From Myxococcales bacterium (GTDB lineage: Bacteria; Myxococcota_A; Polyangia; Haliangiales; Haliangiaceae): DNA of 35,694 nucleotides. The stretch covers positions 1 through 35,694 of the forward strand of contig SXJR01000112.1 in NCBI GenBank assembly GCA_005779305.1, read 5' to 3'. The notes beneath the pieces were generated by a model. It saw only the letters and a program-made list of their open reading frames with translations. It searched no databases and was not told the DNA's origin. This document shows positions 1 through 8,451 of the stretch, one piece after another. The stretch's first letter is position 1. Every line of letters begins with the position of its first letter. Both the position numbers and the translations under genes were made by a program.

Positions 1-459
1 GCACCGGTGGTGACGCTGCCCGGGATCGCGCGCGGCGTGGCGGCGGCGTCGGGTCAGCCCACGTCGCGGCGCACCGGCCAGGGCGGCACCGGCACCGGCG
101 CCGGCAGCGGCGACGGTTCGGGATCGGGCAGCGCGCCGGTGGTCGCAACCTCGGTTGCATCGATCAAGACGCCGGCCGAGGCCAAGGATGGCTTCGACTA
201 TTTCGACGCGCGCAAGAGCTATCCGGCCGAAGCCCGCCGTCTGGGCATCGAGGGCAAGATCCGGGTACGGCTGGTGGTCGACGCCACCGGCAAGGTGGCC
301 CAGGCCAAGCTCCTCGGCAGCCTCGGCCACGGCCTCGACGAGCTGGCCGTGTCCCGCGCCCGCGCGATCGAGTTCGTCCCGGCCCGGGACACCGACGACA
401 AGGCGGTCGCGTCGGTCGTGGTCTGGACCTTCACCTTCACCCTGCCGTCGGATACCTGA
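1..459 (+). CDS. TonB C-terminal domain protein (5' truncated by window)
   Basis: The reading frame is open from base 1, so the true start lies to the left of the window. About 152 residues are visible. The first third is a low-complexity Gly/Ser/Thr linker. The last ~90 residues read as a TonB C-terminal domain: a YP-x-EARRLGIEGKIRVRLVVD segment followed by a Lys-Val 'hydrophobic strand, helix, WTFTF strand' end, matching the TonB family pattern in which the domain contacts outer-membrane receptors. The likely role is energy transduction across the periplasm, or an AgmX/GltJ-like protein of the kind myxobacteria carry. The missing N-terminus prevents a choice. It is followed 76 bp later by the OmpA-like gene on the same strand. 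Confidence 0.8.
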   Translation, partial: APVVTLPGIARGVAAASGQPTSRRTGQGGTGTGAGSGDGSGSGSAPVVATSVASIKTPAEAKDGFDYFDARKSYPAEARRLGIEGKIRVRLVVDATGKVAQAKLLGSLGHGLDELAVSRARAIEFVPARDTDDKAVASVVVWTFTFTLPSDT

Positions 460-535
460 TCGCTACCCGTGTAGGCAGGGGTGGGCGTCACCCGCCGTAT
501 CGAACCCGACCGCCGTCGGGGTACCATCGTCCTCG

Positions 536-2905
536 ATGAGCCTACGGGGGATGCTGGCTATCCTTGGGATGGGTGTGGGCGCGGGTGTCCTGGCGCCGTC
601 GCTCGCGTCCGCGCAGTCGGATCCGGTTCCGTTCGATCCAGCGATCGACATCAACCTGTTCGAGTACGCGATCGGGCCCAAACGCTTCTTCACGGTCGCC
701 GACGCCGACGTTTCGGCCAAGCGTCAGCTCGCCTTCGACTTCCTGGTCACCTACTTCACCCACCCGTTCACGATCTACAACGTCGATGACGACGACGACG
801 TGATCACCGACGAGCGCACCGAGGTCATCAAGACCGCGCTCATCGGGGATCTGTCGGCCAGCTACGGCCTGAGCGACAAGTTCCAGCTCGGTGTCAGCCT
901 GCCGATCGTGTTGCAGATGGCCGGCGACGGCCTCATGCCGACCACGGCCCGGCCGACCGCCGAGGGCATCAAGATCACCGGCACCGGCGATCTGCGCGCC
1001 GAGCTCAAGACCCGGCTCTGGCAGAAGCGGACCATCACGCTGGCCGGCGCGGTCGGCGCCACCCTGCCCTCCAGCTTCGGCTCGGGTGACAGCCAGTTCA
1101 TCGGCGACGACCTGCCGTCGCTGCGTGGCCGCGTCATCGGGCAGTGGACCAACGCCGACGGCAAGCTGGCGCTGGGCACCAACGTCGGCCTCGCCTTCCG
1201 CAAGCCGCGCACGATCTACGCCTCGACCGTCGGCCAGCAGCTGGTCTGGGGCGTGGCGGCGGCGTACCGGCCCACCGATCGCTTCTCGCTGGTCGCCGAG
1301 GGCTTCGGCCGCACCGGCCTGGAGGGCCTCGATCTCGACGCCAGCCCGCTCGAGCTGGGCGGCGGCGCTCGGGTGCTCGCCACCAAGGCGGTGGCGGTGG
1401 TGGTGGGCGGCTCGGCCGGCGTGGTCCGCGGCATCGGCTCGCCCGACCTGCGCGTGTTCGCGTCGATCGGCTACGCGCCCGACACCCGCGACACCGACGG
1501 CGACGGCGTCGCCAACAACCGCGATCGCTGTGTGATCGCGCCCGAGGACAAGGACGGCTGGGAGGACAGCGACGGCTGCCCCGACGACGACAACGACGGT
1601 GACCGCCGCGACGACGCCGTCGACAAGTGTTCGACCCAGGCCGAGGACTTCGACGGCTTCGAGGACGACGACGGCTGTCCCGAGGACGACAACGACGGCG
1701 ACGGCCTCAAGGACCTCGACGACACCTGCAAGGTCGATCCCGAGGACGGCAAGGAGCCGTTCCCCAAGGACGGCTGTCCGTACGACAAGCGCGACACCGA
1801 CGTCGACAGCATCATGGACCACCTCGACCAGTGCCCGAGCGACGCCGAGGACGGCGACGGCTTCGAGGACTGGGACGGCTGCCCCGACTTCGATCAGGAC
1901 AAGGACGGCGTCGCCGACGAGGACGACCAGTGTTCGCTGTGCGCCGAGGACAAGGATGGCTTCGCTGACGAGGATGGCTGCCCGGAGAGCGACAACGACG
2001 TCGACGGCCTCCCCGACACGGTCGACGCCTGCAAGAACGAGGCGGAGGTGCTCAACGGCATCGACGACTTCGATGGCTGCCCCGACGAGGGCGGCGCAGT
2101 CATCGCCCAGCTCGATGGCGATCGCTTGACCCTGCGCAGCCCACCCACGTTCGACCGGCGCGGCCTCAACAAGGGCGGCCGCATCATCATCGACCAGGTG
2201 GCGCTGACCATGCTCCAGCAGCCGCTGGTGACCAAGTGGCTCATCGCGGTGTCGGCCAGGAAGAAGCGCGACGCCGACGAGCGCGCCGGCTGGATCCGCG
2301 ACCAGCTCGAAGCGCGCGGCGTCCCGGCCGAGCGCTTCAGCACCGTGACCAGCGCCGGCAGCGAGCAGGTCGGGTTCATCGTGCAGGAACGGTCCGAGAC
2401 CGCGCCGGCCGAGGCCTGCCCCACCGGCAGCGAGGTCGTGCCGCGGGTGGCGCCCGAACGGCCGCCGGTGAGCGAGCTGGAGACGCCGGCGCCCACGCCC
2501 GCCCCGGTCAAGCCGCCGGTCGTCACCCCGTCTCCCACGCCCGTCAAGCCGCCGATCGTCACCCCCACGCCGACTCCGGCGCCGGCTCCGCCGGTGGCCA
2601 CCGGCAAGGCGGTGCCGCCGGTGTTCCAGAAGCTCGAGGGCGTGACCACCAAGATCTCGTTCGAGGGCTCGAGCACCACGCTGGCCGGCTCGTCGTCCAA
2701 GACGCTCGATCTGCTCGCCACGCTGCTCAAGGGCAACCCCGACGTGATCGCGACCGTGGTCGTGGCCGGCGACGGTGCCACCGCCCAGGCCGACGCGGCG
2801 CGCGGCTACCTCATCGGCAAGGGCGTCGTGCCCGCGCAGGTCGTGGCCTCGGGCCAGGATTCGATGGATCCGACGTCGATCGAGCTGCGCTTCACGATGC
2901 GCTGA
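536..2905 (+). CDS. OmpA-like outer-membrane protein with thrombospondin type 3 repeats
   Basis: A 789-residue protein. The ATG at 536 is chosen because a clean signal peptide follows (hydrophobic to about residue 25, cleavage near ASA-Q); the frame is open further upstream but that part looks non-coding. Residues ~30-315 look like a transmembrane beta-barrel. Residues ~318-515 hold Asp-rich DxDxDGxxD repeats with paired Cys, the calcium-binding TSP3 pattern. A Pro/Thr-rich linker (~635-692) leads to a C-terminal OmpA-like module (~695-789). A second, weaker OmpA-like segment lies at ~525-620. In this family the OmpA module binds peptidoglycan, but the usual NxxLSxxRA signature is not obvious in either copy. 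The likely role is a structural or adhesive outer-membrane protein. A TACCAT box sits at -14 from the ATG. Confidence 0.85.
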   Translation: MSLRGMLAILGMGVGAGVLAPSLASAQSDPVPFDPAIDINLFEYAIGPKRFFTVADADVSAKRQLAFDFLVTYFTHPFTIYNVDDDDDVITDERTEVIKTALIGDLSASYGLSDKFQLGVSLPIVLQMAGDGLMPTTARPTAEGIKITGTGDLRAELKTRLWQKRTITLAGAVGATLPSSFGSGDSQFIGDDLPSLRGRVIGQWTNADGKLALGTNVGLAFRKPRTIYASTVGQQLVWGVAAAYRPTDRFSLVAEGFGRTGLEGLDLDASPLELGGGARVLATKAVAVVVGGSAGVVRGIGSPDLRVFASIGYAPDTRDTDGDGVANNRDRCVIAPEDKDGWEDSDGCPDDDNDGDRRDDAVDKCSTQAEDFDGFEDDDGCPEDDNDGDGLKDLDDTCKVDPEDGKEPFPKDGCPYDKRDTDVDSIMDHLDQCPSDAEDGDGFEDWDGCPDFDQDKDGVADEDDQCSLCAEDKDGFADEDGCPESDNDVDGLPDTVDACKNEAEVLNGIDDFDGCPDEGGAVIAQLDGDRLTLRSPPTFDRRGLNKGGRIIIDQVALTMLQQPLVTKWLIAVSARKKRDADERAGWIRDQLEARGVPAERFSTVTSAGSEQVGFIVQERSETAPAEACPTGSEVVPRVAPERPPVSELETPAPTPAPVKPPVVTPSPTPVKPPIVTPTPTPAPAPPVATGKAVPPVFQKLEGVTTKISFEGSSTTLAGSSSKTLDLLATLLKGNPDVIATVVVAGDGATAQADAARGYLIGKGVVPAQVVASGQDSMDPTSIELRFTMR

Positions 2906-2960
2906 GCGGGGCCCCGGCGCGGGGACTCGACGATCGCGCCCGGCGGCCGAGACGAGGTTC

Positions 2961-5900
2961 ATGAACCTCCGCCGGCTCTCGTTTTCGCTCGCGCTCTCCC
3001 TGACCGCCGTCGCCGGATGCGACGCTCCCGAACCCGTTCCGGTCCCGACCTGCACCGATCCGGCGCTGATCGCGATCGTCGCCCCGTCGGGCATCATCAG
3101 CACCGACGTCAACGCGGCGGCGGCGGGTGTGCAGACCTCGGTGAACGTTCGGACCAGCTTCGCGGCAGGCGTCGAGCTGACTCTGGCGATCACCCCGCAG
3201 GGGGGATCGGCCGCCCTCACGACGGCGGTCACTGACGGGAGCGGCAACGCCGCGTTCGCGGGCGTGACGGTCCCGTCCGGACGCGTCGAGCTGCGCGTGA
3301 GCGGCGAGGACGAGTGCGGCCCGGTCGAGGATCTCCGCGAGGTCATGGTGGTGGCGGGCGCCGGCTGCGAGGTGCGCTTCGCGATCACCCCCGAGGCCAA
3401 CGACTTCTACGCGCCGGTGGCGGTGCTCGACGCCGAGACCGACGCCGACGCGGCGCCAGGCTTCCAGGGCGAGGTCATCGTCACCACCATGGCCGGCTTC
3501 GACATCAACGTGTACCGGTCGGGCGCCGGAACGCTCGAGGCACTGGTCGGCAGCGGCCGCGCCGGCGCCGAGGGCGGGATGAGCCTGGCCATCAGCCTGC
3601 CCGAAGGACAGAGCGACGTGCGGGCCGAATGCGTCGGCCCCGACGGCGTGGGTTCGCGCGCCTCGCTGGCGACCTCGGTGTTCGTCGACACCGTCGCCCC
3701 CGCCTGCTCGATCGCGTCGCCGGTCCCCGGCACCAGCTTGACCCCGGCGCTCGACGGCGATCAGGATCGCGACAACGGCCTCCAGGTGACCCTGGGTGGT
3801 CACGTCGCCGGCGCCGACGTCGCTGGCGAGCCAGCTAGCTTCATCATCACCGCGCCGGGCGGCGGCACCACCACCGTCACCGCCGGCACCGTCAACGGCG
3901 TCGGCGCGGCCAGCGCCACCGCCACCTTCGATCCGCCGGCGCCGCCGTCCAACTACGGCGTCGCCTTCACCGCTCGCGATCACGCTGGCAACGGCTGCAC
4001 CACGGACCACAGCTACCGCGTCGTCTATGACGGCTGCGCCATCTCGGTGGTGGCGCCGTTGACCGTGACCACGCAAGACGCCGACGCCACCGCCGGCAAC
4101 GGCGCCCAGGTCGACGTCGTGCTCGACGTCGCCGACGAGTGCATCGGCCGGACCGTGACCTCCGACTGCGGCACCAACGACGTCTCCGGCACCATCGGCG
4201 CCGGCGGCGCCGTGACCCTGCGCGCCGATGTGTGCGGCGCGGTGCCCTGCGAGGCCAGCGAGCTGTGCACGGTCCGTGTCGTCAGCGCCGACGGGATCGA
4301 GACCACCGCCGGTGTCGCGCTCGGCTTCGACAATCAGGCGCCCAATGTCAGCGTCCAGGTCGCGGCCCCCAGCGGGATCACCTGCGGTGGTGTGGTCGTG
4401 CCCGAGCAGGATCTCGATCCCGGCGTGCCTGGCATCCAGATCGCCATCCGCGTGGTGTCGCCGGCCGCGGCCGACAAGCAGCTGCGCATGATCAACGCCA
4501 GCGGCACCGCGTTCTTCGACGCCGACACCTCGGGCAGCGAGGTCCGGGTCACGATCGACGCCGCCGCCAACGACTTCGCCGGCGTGGTCACCGACGCGGT
4601 CGGGAACAGCGCGACCTCGTCGACCTGCCGGGTGACGCTGGCCGACGTCGCGGTCGGGTTCACCGGATCGCCCGCCGACGGCCTCGTCGGCCCGCCCGAC
4701 GGCACCGGCGCCGACGCCGGCAGCCTGAGCTTCGTGCTGTCGGGGACGACCTCGGCCAGCGGCGCCAGCGTCGCCGTCAGCGTCGACGGCGGCGCGGCCA
4801 CCGCGGCGACCGTGATCGGAACGTCGTGGACCCTGCCCATGACCCTCGCCGGCCGGACCGCCCCCTACACCATCACCGCGGTCGCGACGTCGGGCCCGCG
4901 GATCGGCTCGGGCACGCTCGCGCTGGTGGTCGACCTGACCCCGCCGCCGCCGGTGGGCGCCCCGTCTGGCACCGCGGACACCCGGCAATCGGTACGCGTC
5001 GATTTCACCGCGCCAGGTGACGGCGGGCAGGCGGTGGCGGCCTACCAGGTTCGCTACGCGACGGCGCCGTTCACCGACGCCGGGTTCGACACCGCCGGCA
5101 CCCTTGTCGTGGCACCGACCCCGGCCACGCCCGGCGCCGCCCAGTCGGTGCGCATCACCGCGGCCCGCACCGGCCAGGCGTTCTGGATCGGCGTTGCCAC
5201 GGTCGACGCCGCGGGCAATCGCTCGCCGGCGGCGATCGTCGGACCACTGACCCCGGCCTTCGACGCCACCGCGCCCGAGGTCGGCCCGTCGGGCAGCGGC
5301 CTCGGTCACGCCATGGTCCGCGGCCGCTTCGACGCCGACGGCTTCGACGACGTGGCCGTGGCGGCGCCGTTCGCGACCTCCACCGGCGGTGCCGGCGCCG
5401 GCGAGGTCCGCGTGTACTTCGGCTCGGCCAGCGGCCTCTCGCCCACGCCGGGCCTGATCATCCGCGGCACCAGCGCCGGCGGCTCCCTCGGCTCGTCCCT
5501 GGCGCGCGTGCGCTGGCGCGACGCGACCCACGACGATCTGGCGATCGGCGAGCCCTTCGCCGATGGCGGTAGCGGCCGCATCATGATCTTCCACGGCGGC
5601 GCAGCGTTCCCGTCGGGGCTCGTCGACGCGACCGCGGCGCCGACGCGGATCAGCGTCAATCCGATCTCCAACTGGTTCAGCGGCAGCGCCCTCGGCTGGC
5701 AGCTCGCCACCGCCGATCACGACGGTGACGGCGTCGACGATCTGGTGGCGACCGCGGTGTTCGGCGCCGCCGGCAACGCCGGCGCCGCTCTGGTGTTCTA
5801 CGGCGGGACCGTGCCCACCGGGCCGGTGCTGATCTCCGATGCCACCGCCGCCGGCAGCGGCACCGCCGTGATCCGCATGTACGAGCAGGTCGGCTTCACG

Positions 5901-6671
5901 CTGTTCGGCTACTACGCGCGCTCGCTCGGACCGACCCAGGGACCGGCCGACGCCGCCGACGACATCGGGGTCGCCTTCGTCGAGGACGGCGTGCCCGGTG
6001 GAGACATCGTCGTCCTCCGCGCCACCTCCGGCCGCCCGCCGGCACCGGGCGTCACCCAGGAGCCCTTCACCGTCGGGCGGGATGTCCGCATCCGTTACGC
6101 GACCTCCGACGACACGCTGGAGTGGGGCTCCGACATGACGTCGATCGCCGACCAGAACGGCGACGGGGCCCGCGACCTGGTGTTCGCCGACCACCGGGCC
6201 GGCAACGACGTCGGCGTGGTGTTCGTCGTCGACGGCGACACCACCGGCACCGCCGGCGTGGCCTCGCTCGCCGACGCGGGCGTGGTGATCAGCACCTTCA
6301 CCGGAGACGCCGCCGGCGCGCAGTTCGGCATGGCGGTGCTCGACGACGCGGGCGCGACCGCGCCCGACGTCGACGGGGACGGTCGCGAGGACCTGGTGAT
6401 CGCCGGCCGCGTGTCGGGCCAGACCCAGGCCGCGCTCCTGGTCTGGTTCGGTCCCATCCCACACGGATCGGTATCCGCGGTCGGCGCCGATCACGCGATC
6501 GTGGGCCCGGCTTCGTTCCAGGGCGCCGCGCCGTCGAACGGCGGCACGGCCATGGCGGCGATCTGGGCCGGTGACGTCAACGGCGACGGGCTCGACGACG
6601 TGTGCTGGGCCGACAAGACCAGCGCCAGCGGCGCCGGCAGCTTCCAGGTGCTGTGGGACGATGGCCTCTGA
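2961..6671 (+). CDS. Large FG-GAP / Fn3 repeat surface lipoprotein
   Basis: A 1236-residue protein. The ATG at 2961 gives a lipoprotein signal (MNLRRLSFSLALSLTAVAGC), so the mature protein should begin with a lipidated Cys. Residues ~30-650 are a series of Ig-like beta-sandwich segments rich in Thr, Ala, Gly and Asp. Residues ~660-765 resemble a fibronectin type III domain (AYQVRYA ... FWIGVATVDAAGNRS). From ~780 to the end there are repeated DxDGxDD(L/V) motifs followed by VYFG or VFYGG, the FG-GAP/VCBS pattern of integrin-alpha-like beta-propellers. Such proteins sit on the outer surface and bind ligands or metals; the ligand here is unknown. It lies 55 bp after the OmpA-like gene and is probably cotranscribed. 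A weak GAGG lies before the start. Confidence 0.85.
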   Translation: MNLRRLSFSLALSLTAVAGCDAPEPVPVPTCTDPALIAIVAPSGIISTDVNAAAAGVQTSVNVRTSFAAGVELTLAITPQGGSAALTTAVTDGSGNAAFAGVTVPSGRVELRVSGEDECGPVEDLREVMVVAGAGCEVRFAITPEANDFYAPVAVLDAETDADAAPGFQGEVIVTTMAGFDINVYRSGAGTLEALVGSGRAGAEGGMSLAISLPEGQSDVRAECVGPDGVGSRASLATSVFVDTVAPACSIASPVPGTSLTPALDGDQDRDNGLQVTLGGHVAGADVAGEPASFIITAPGGGTTTVTAGTVNGVGAASATATFDPPAPPSNYGVAFTARDHAGNGCTTDHSYRVVYDGCAISVVAPLTVTTQDADATAGNGAQVDVVLDVADECIGRTVTSDCGTNDVSGTIGAGGAVTLRADVCGAVPCEASELCTVRVVSADGIETTAGVALGFDNQAPNVSVQVAAPSGITCGGVVVPEQDLDPGVPGIQIAIRVVSPAAADKQLRMINASGTAFFDADTSGSEVRVTIDAAANDFAGVVTDAVGNSATSSTCRVTLADVAVGFTGSPADGLVGPPDGTGADAGSLSFVLSGTTSASGASVAVSVDGGAATAATVIGTSWTLPMTLAGRTAPYTITAVATSGPRIGSGTLALVVDLTPPPPVGAPSGTADTRQSVRVDFTAPGDGGQAVAAYQVRYATAPFTDAGFDTAGTLVVAPTPATPGAAQSVRITAARTGQAFWIGVATVDAAGNRSPAAIVGPLTPAFDATAPEVGPSGSGLGHAMVRGRFDADGFDDVAVAAPFATSTGGAGAGEVRVYFGSASGLSPTPGLIIRGTSAGGSLGSSLARVRWRDATHDDLAIGEPFADGGSGRIMIFHGGAAFPSGLVDATAAPTRISVNPISNWFSGSALGWQLATADHDGDGVDDLVATAVFGAAGNAGAALVFYGGTVPTGPVLISDATAAGSGTAVIRMYEQVGFTLFGYYARSLGPTQGPADAADDIGVAFVEDGVPGGDIVVLRATSGRPPAPGVTQEPFTVGRDVRIRYATSDDTLEWGSDMTSIADQNGDGARDLVFADHRAGNDVGVVFVVDGDTTGTAGVASLADAGVVISTFTGDAAGAQFGMAVLDDAGATAPDVDGDGREDLVIAGRVSGQTQAALLVWFGPIPHGSVSAVGADHAIVGPASFQGAAPSNGGTAMAAIWAGDVNGDGLDDVCWADKTSASGAGSFQVLWDDGL

Positions 6672-6684
6672 GCTGTCCACGGGC

Positions 6685-6698
6685 CGGCGTTCGCGCCG
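6685..6698. terminator. UUCG-loop hairpin between convergent genes
   Basis: CGGCG-TTCG-CGCCG lies in the 33-bp gap between two convergent genes. The stem is perfect over 5 bp and has a stable tetraloop, but there is no T run on either strand. It may stop or protect both transcripts. Confidence 0.35.
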
Positions 6699-6704
6699 CG
6701 CGAG

Positions 6705-7709
6705 TCAGCGCAGGACGCGGGCGCCGGCGGCGGTGAGCTCGAGGGCCTGGGTGGGACCGCCGTAGTACTTGGCCAGCCCCACGTCGATGCGCCACAGCGC
6801 GCCGTCGCACGCCGACGAGACGCCCGCCTGCTGCGGCGTGTGGCCGATGACCATGCGCTTGACGCCGAGCTCGGCGAGGGCCTTGCCGAGCAGGGCGCAG
6901 TCGACGTGCTCCCCGCCGAAGGTGCGATCCCACAGCGGCCCGCCGTCGTCCGAGGCCACCGCCGGCAACGGCCCCTGCCCGGCCAGCCAGCAGCGGGCGG
7001 CGTGGTTGGCGTCGTCGAGGCCGGCGGCGACGCCAGGCAGGATGCCGCCGTGGACGAAGGCGGTGTCACCGATCACCGCGGCGATGCTCTGGCCGGCGAG
7101 CACGCGCGCGTAGGGTCCGCCCGGGGCGAACGCCGCCAGCCGGGCCCGCGCCTGCGCCGGCGCGTCGGCGAAGTGGTCGCGATCGAGGCCGGGCACGTCC
7201 TCGAAGTCGGTGAAGCCACCGGGGGTCACGTAGCGCAGATCGCCGGCGGCGTTCATGAGCTCGTGGTTGCCGTCGAGCCAGACCAGGCGCCCGCCGGCCG
7301 CCTCGGCCTCGCCCTCGAGGCGCTCGAGGTCGTCGATGATCTGCTGCTCGTCATCGCCGCGATCGAGGAGGTCGCCGGTCTGCACCAGCCACGCCGTGCC
7401 GCCGGTCCAGCGCATGTCGGCGTCGACCAGCCCGGCCAGACGCAGGACCCGCACCAGCGCGGCCCGATCGCCGTGGACGTCGCCGACGGCCACCACCCGG
7501 GCCTGCGCCGGGTGGCGCCAGGTCGCGCGCTCGAGGGTGCAGCCGGTGGGGGCTGCACGGCCAGCGGCGGCGGCGGCCTCGGCGGCGGTGCCGCGGTCGG
7601 CGGCGGTCACCGCGTCGGGGAAGAGCACGCTGGGCGGCGCGGTCTCGGTCCGTGGCTGCTTGCGCTCGCAGGCGAGGAGGCTCAACGCGGCGAGCACGAG
7701 CGAACGCAT
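6705..7709 (-). CDS. Shewanella-like PPP-family metallophosphatase, lipoprotein
   Basis: A 334-residue protein with the metal-binding motifs of the calcineurin-like PPP superfamily in order: GDVHGD (~75), GDLLDRGD (~109), DGNHE (~144), VHGG (~217) and VIGHTPQ (~289). Additional features (WTGGTAWLVQTGD, LWDR, IDVGLAKYYGG) match the Shewanella-like (Shelph) subgroup, many of which dephosphorylate phospho-tyrosine or phospho-serine proteins. An N-terminal hydrophobic stretch ending in LSLLAC suggests export and lipidation. I prefer ATG at 7709 over GTG at 7712 because a TAAGAC box lies at exactly -12 to -7 from that ATG. It diverges from the sigma factor gene across 29 bp. The substrate is unknown; the periplasmic location argues against cytosolic signalling. 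Confidence 0.85.
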   Translation of the reverse strand: MRSLVLAALSLLACERKQPRTETAPPSVLFPDAVTAADRGTAAEAAAAAGRAAPTGCTLERATWRHPAQARVVAVGDVHGDRAALVRVLRLAGLVDADMRWTGGTAWLVQTGDLLDRGDDEQQIIDDLERLEGEAEAAGGRLVWLDGNHELMNAAGDLRYVTPGGFTDFEDVPGLDRDHFADAPAQARARLAAFAPGGPYARVLAGQSIAAVIGDTAFVHGGILPGVAAGLDDANHAARCWLAGQGPLPAVASDDGGPLWDRTFGGEHVDCALLGKALAELGVKRMVIGHTPQQAGVSSACDGALWRIDVGLAKYYGGPTQALELTAAGARVLR

Positions 7710-7715
7710 CACGAG

Positions 7716-7721
7716 GTCTTA
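7716..7721 (-). promoter_or_regulatory. Leaderless-type -10 box (phosphatase gene)
   Basis: On the minus strand TGC-TAAGAC is followed by CTCGTG and ATG at 7709, so the hexamer occupies -12 to -7 and is preceded by an extended -10 TGN. No Shine-Dalgarno sequence is present. No clear -35 box was seen. Confidence 0.5.
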
Positions 7722-7726
7722 GCAGA

Positions 7727-7732
7727 TAGACT
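7727..7732 (+). promoter_or_regulatory. Leaderless-type -10 box (sigma factor gene)
   Basis: TAGACT, then ACCGCC, then ATG at 7739: the hexamer is at -12 to -7. It lies about 5 bp from the opposing box of the divergent phosphatase gene, so the two promoters must compete or be mutually exclusive. Confidence 0.5.
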
Positions 7733-7738
7733 ACCGCC

Positions 7739-8434
7739 ATGGGTGAAGGCCTCGACCACGGCGACGATCTGCGCCTGGCTCGGGCCTGTGCCGAGGGCGA
7801 CCCGGCCGCGCTCCGCCGCTTCGACGACGAGATCCTGCGACCGGCGGTGGCCGCGGTGCGCTCGATCGACGCCGCACCCGCCTTCGTCGACGAGGTCACC
7901 CAGCGGCTCCGCGCCCGGCTCCTGGCCGGCGACGGCACCGCCGACGGCGTCCCCGCCATCGGGCAGTACGCCGGTCGCGGCGCGCTGCGGGCCTGGATCG
8001 GGGTGGCGGCGGTGCGGACCGCGCTCATGATGAAACGCACGACCCAGCGCCAGCGCGAGGTCTCCGACGACGACTGGGCCGGCGCGCTGTCGCTCGCCAC
8101 CACCGGCAACCCCGAGCTCGAGCTGCTCAAGCGCCAGCACGCCACCGCCTTCGCGGCCGCGCTGCGCGACGCCGCCCTCGCGCTCGAGCCGCGGCTGCGC
8201 GCGGTCCTGGCCATGCACTTCGCCGAGGATCTCACCATCGACGAGATCGGCGCGGCCTACGCCGTCCACCGCGCCACCGCCGCCCGCTGGATCCAGCGGG
8301 CGCGCGAGCTGCTGTTCGAGCAGACCCGGGCCCACCTGATCGAGCGGCTCGCGCTGTCGCCGACCGAGGTCGACCGCCTCACCGCCCTGGTGCAGAGCCA
8401 GGTCGACGTCAGCCTGTCGCAGCTGCTCGGCTGA
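7739..8434 (+). CDS. Sigma-70 family (ECF-like) RNA polymerase sigma factor
   Basis: A 231-residue protein. The N-terminal half (RLARACAEGDPAALRRFDDE ...) has the layout of region 2 of an extracytoplasmic-function-like sigma factor, with a conserved aromatic GYA/YAGRG-AWI segment. The C-terminal half has a region 4 helix-turn-helix (EDLTIDEIGAAYAVHRATAARW) that would contact the -35 element. There is no adjacent anti-sigma factor that I can recognise; the neighbour on the other strand is a phosphatase and the downstream convergent gene is a membrane protein. Sigma factors of this type are numerous in myxobacteria and often lack a classical anti-sigma partner. Its target promoters are unknown. 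The start is supported by the leaderless-type -10 box immediately upstream. Confidence 0.85.
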   Translation: MGEGLDHGDDLRLARACAEGDPAALRRFDDEILRPAVAAVRSIDAAPAFVDEVTQRLRARLLAGDGTADGVPAIGQYAGRGALRAWIGVAAVRTALMMKRTTQRQREVSDDDWAGALSLATTGNPELELLKRQHATAFAAALRDAALALEPRLRAVLAMHFAEDLTIDEIGAAYAVHRATAARWIQRARELLFEQTRAHLIERLALSPTEVDRLTALVQSQVDVSLSQLLG

Positions 8435-8451
8435 CCGACGGCGGCCCGGCG

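Noticed and set aside
1490-2090. Repeated Asp-rich DNA as a separate repeat element
   Set aside because: It encodes the TSP3-type repeats of the OmpA-like protein and needs no other explanation.
542-6680. Two very long open frames on the minus strand (542-3400 and 2892-6680)
   Set aside because: They run opposite to well-supported genes, have low-complexity Arg/Gly/Ala-rich translations and no domain. They are mirror frames of GC-rich coding DNA.
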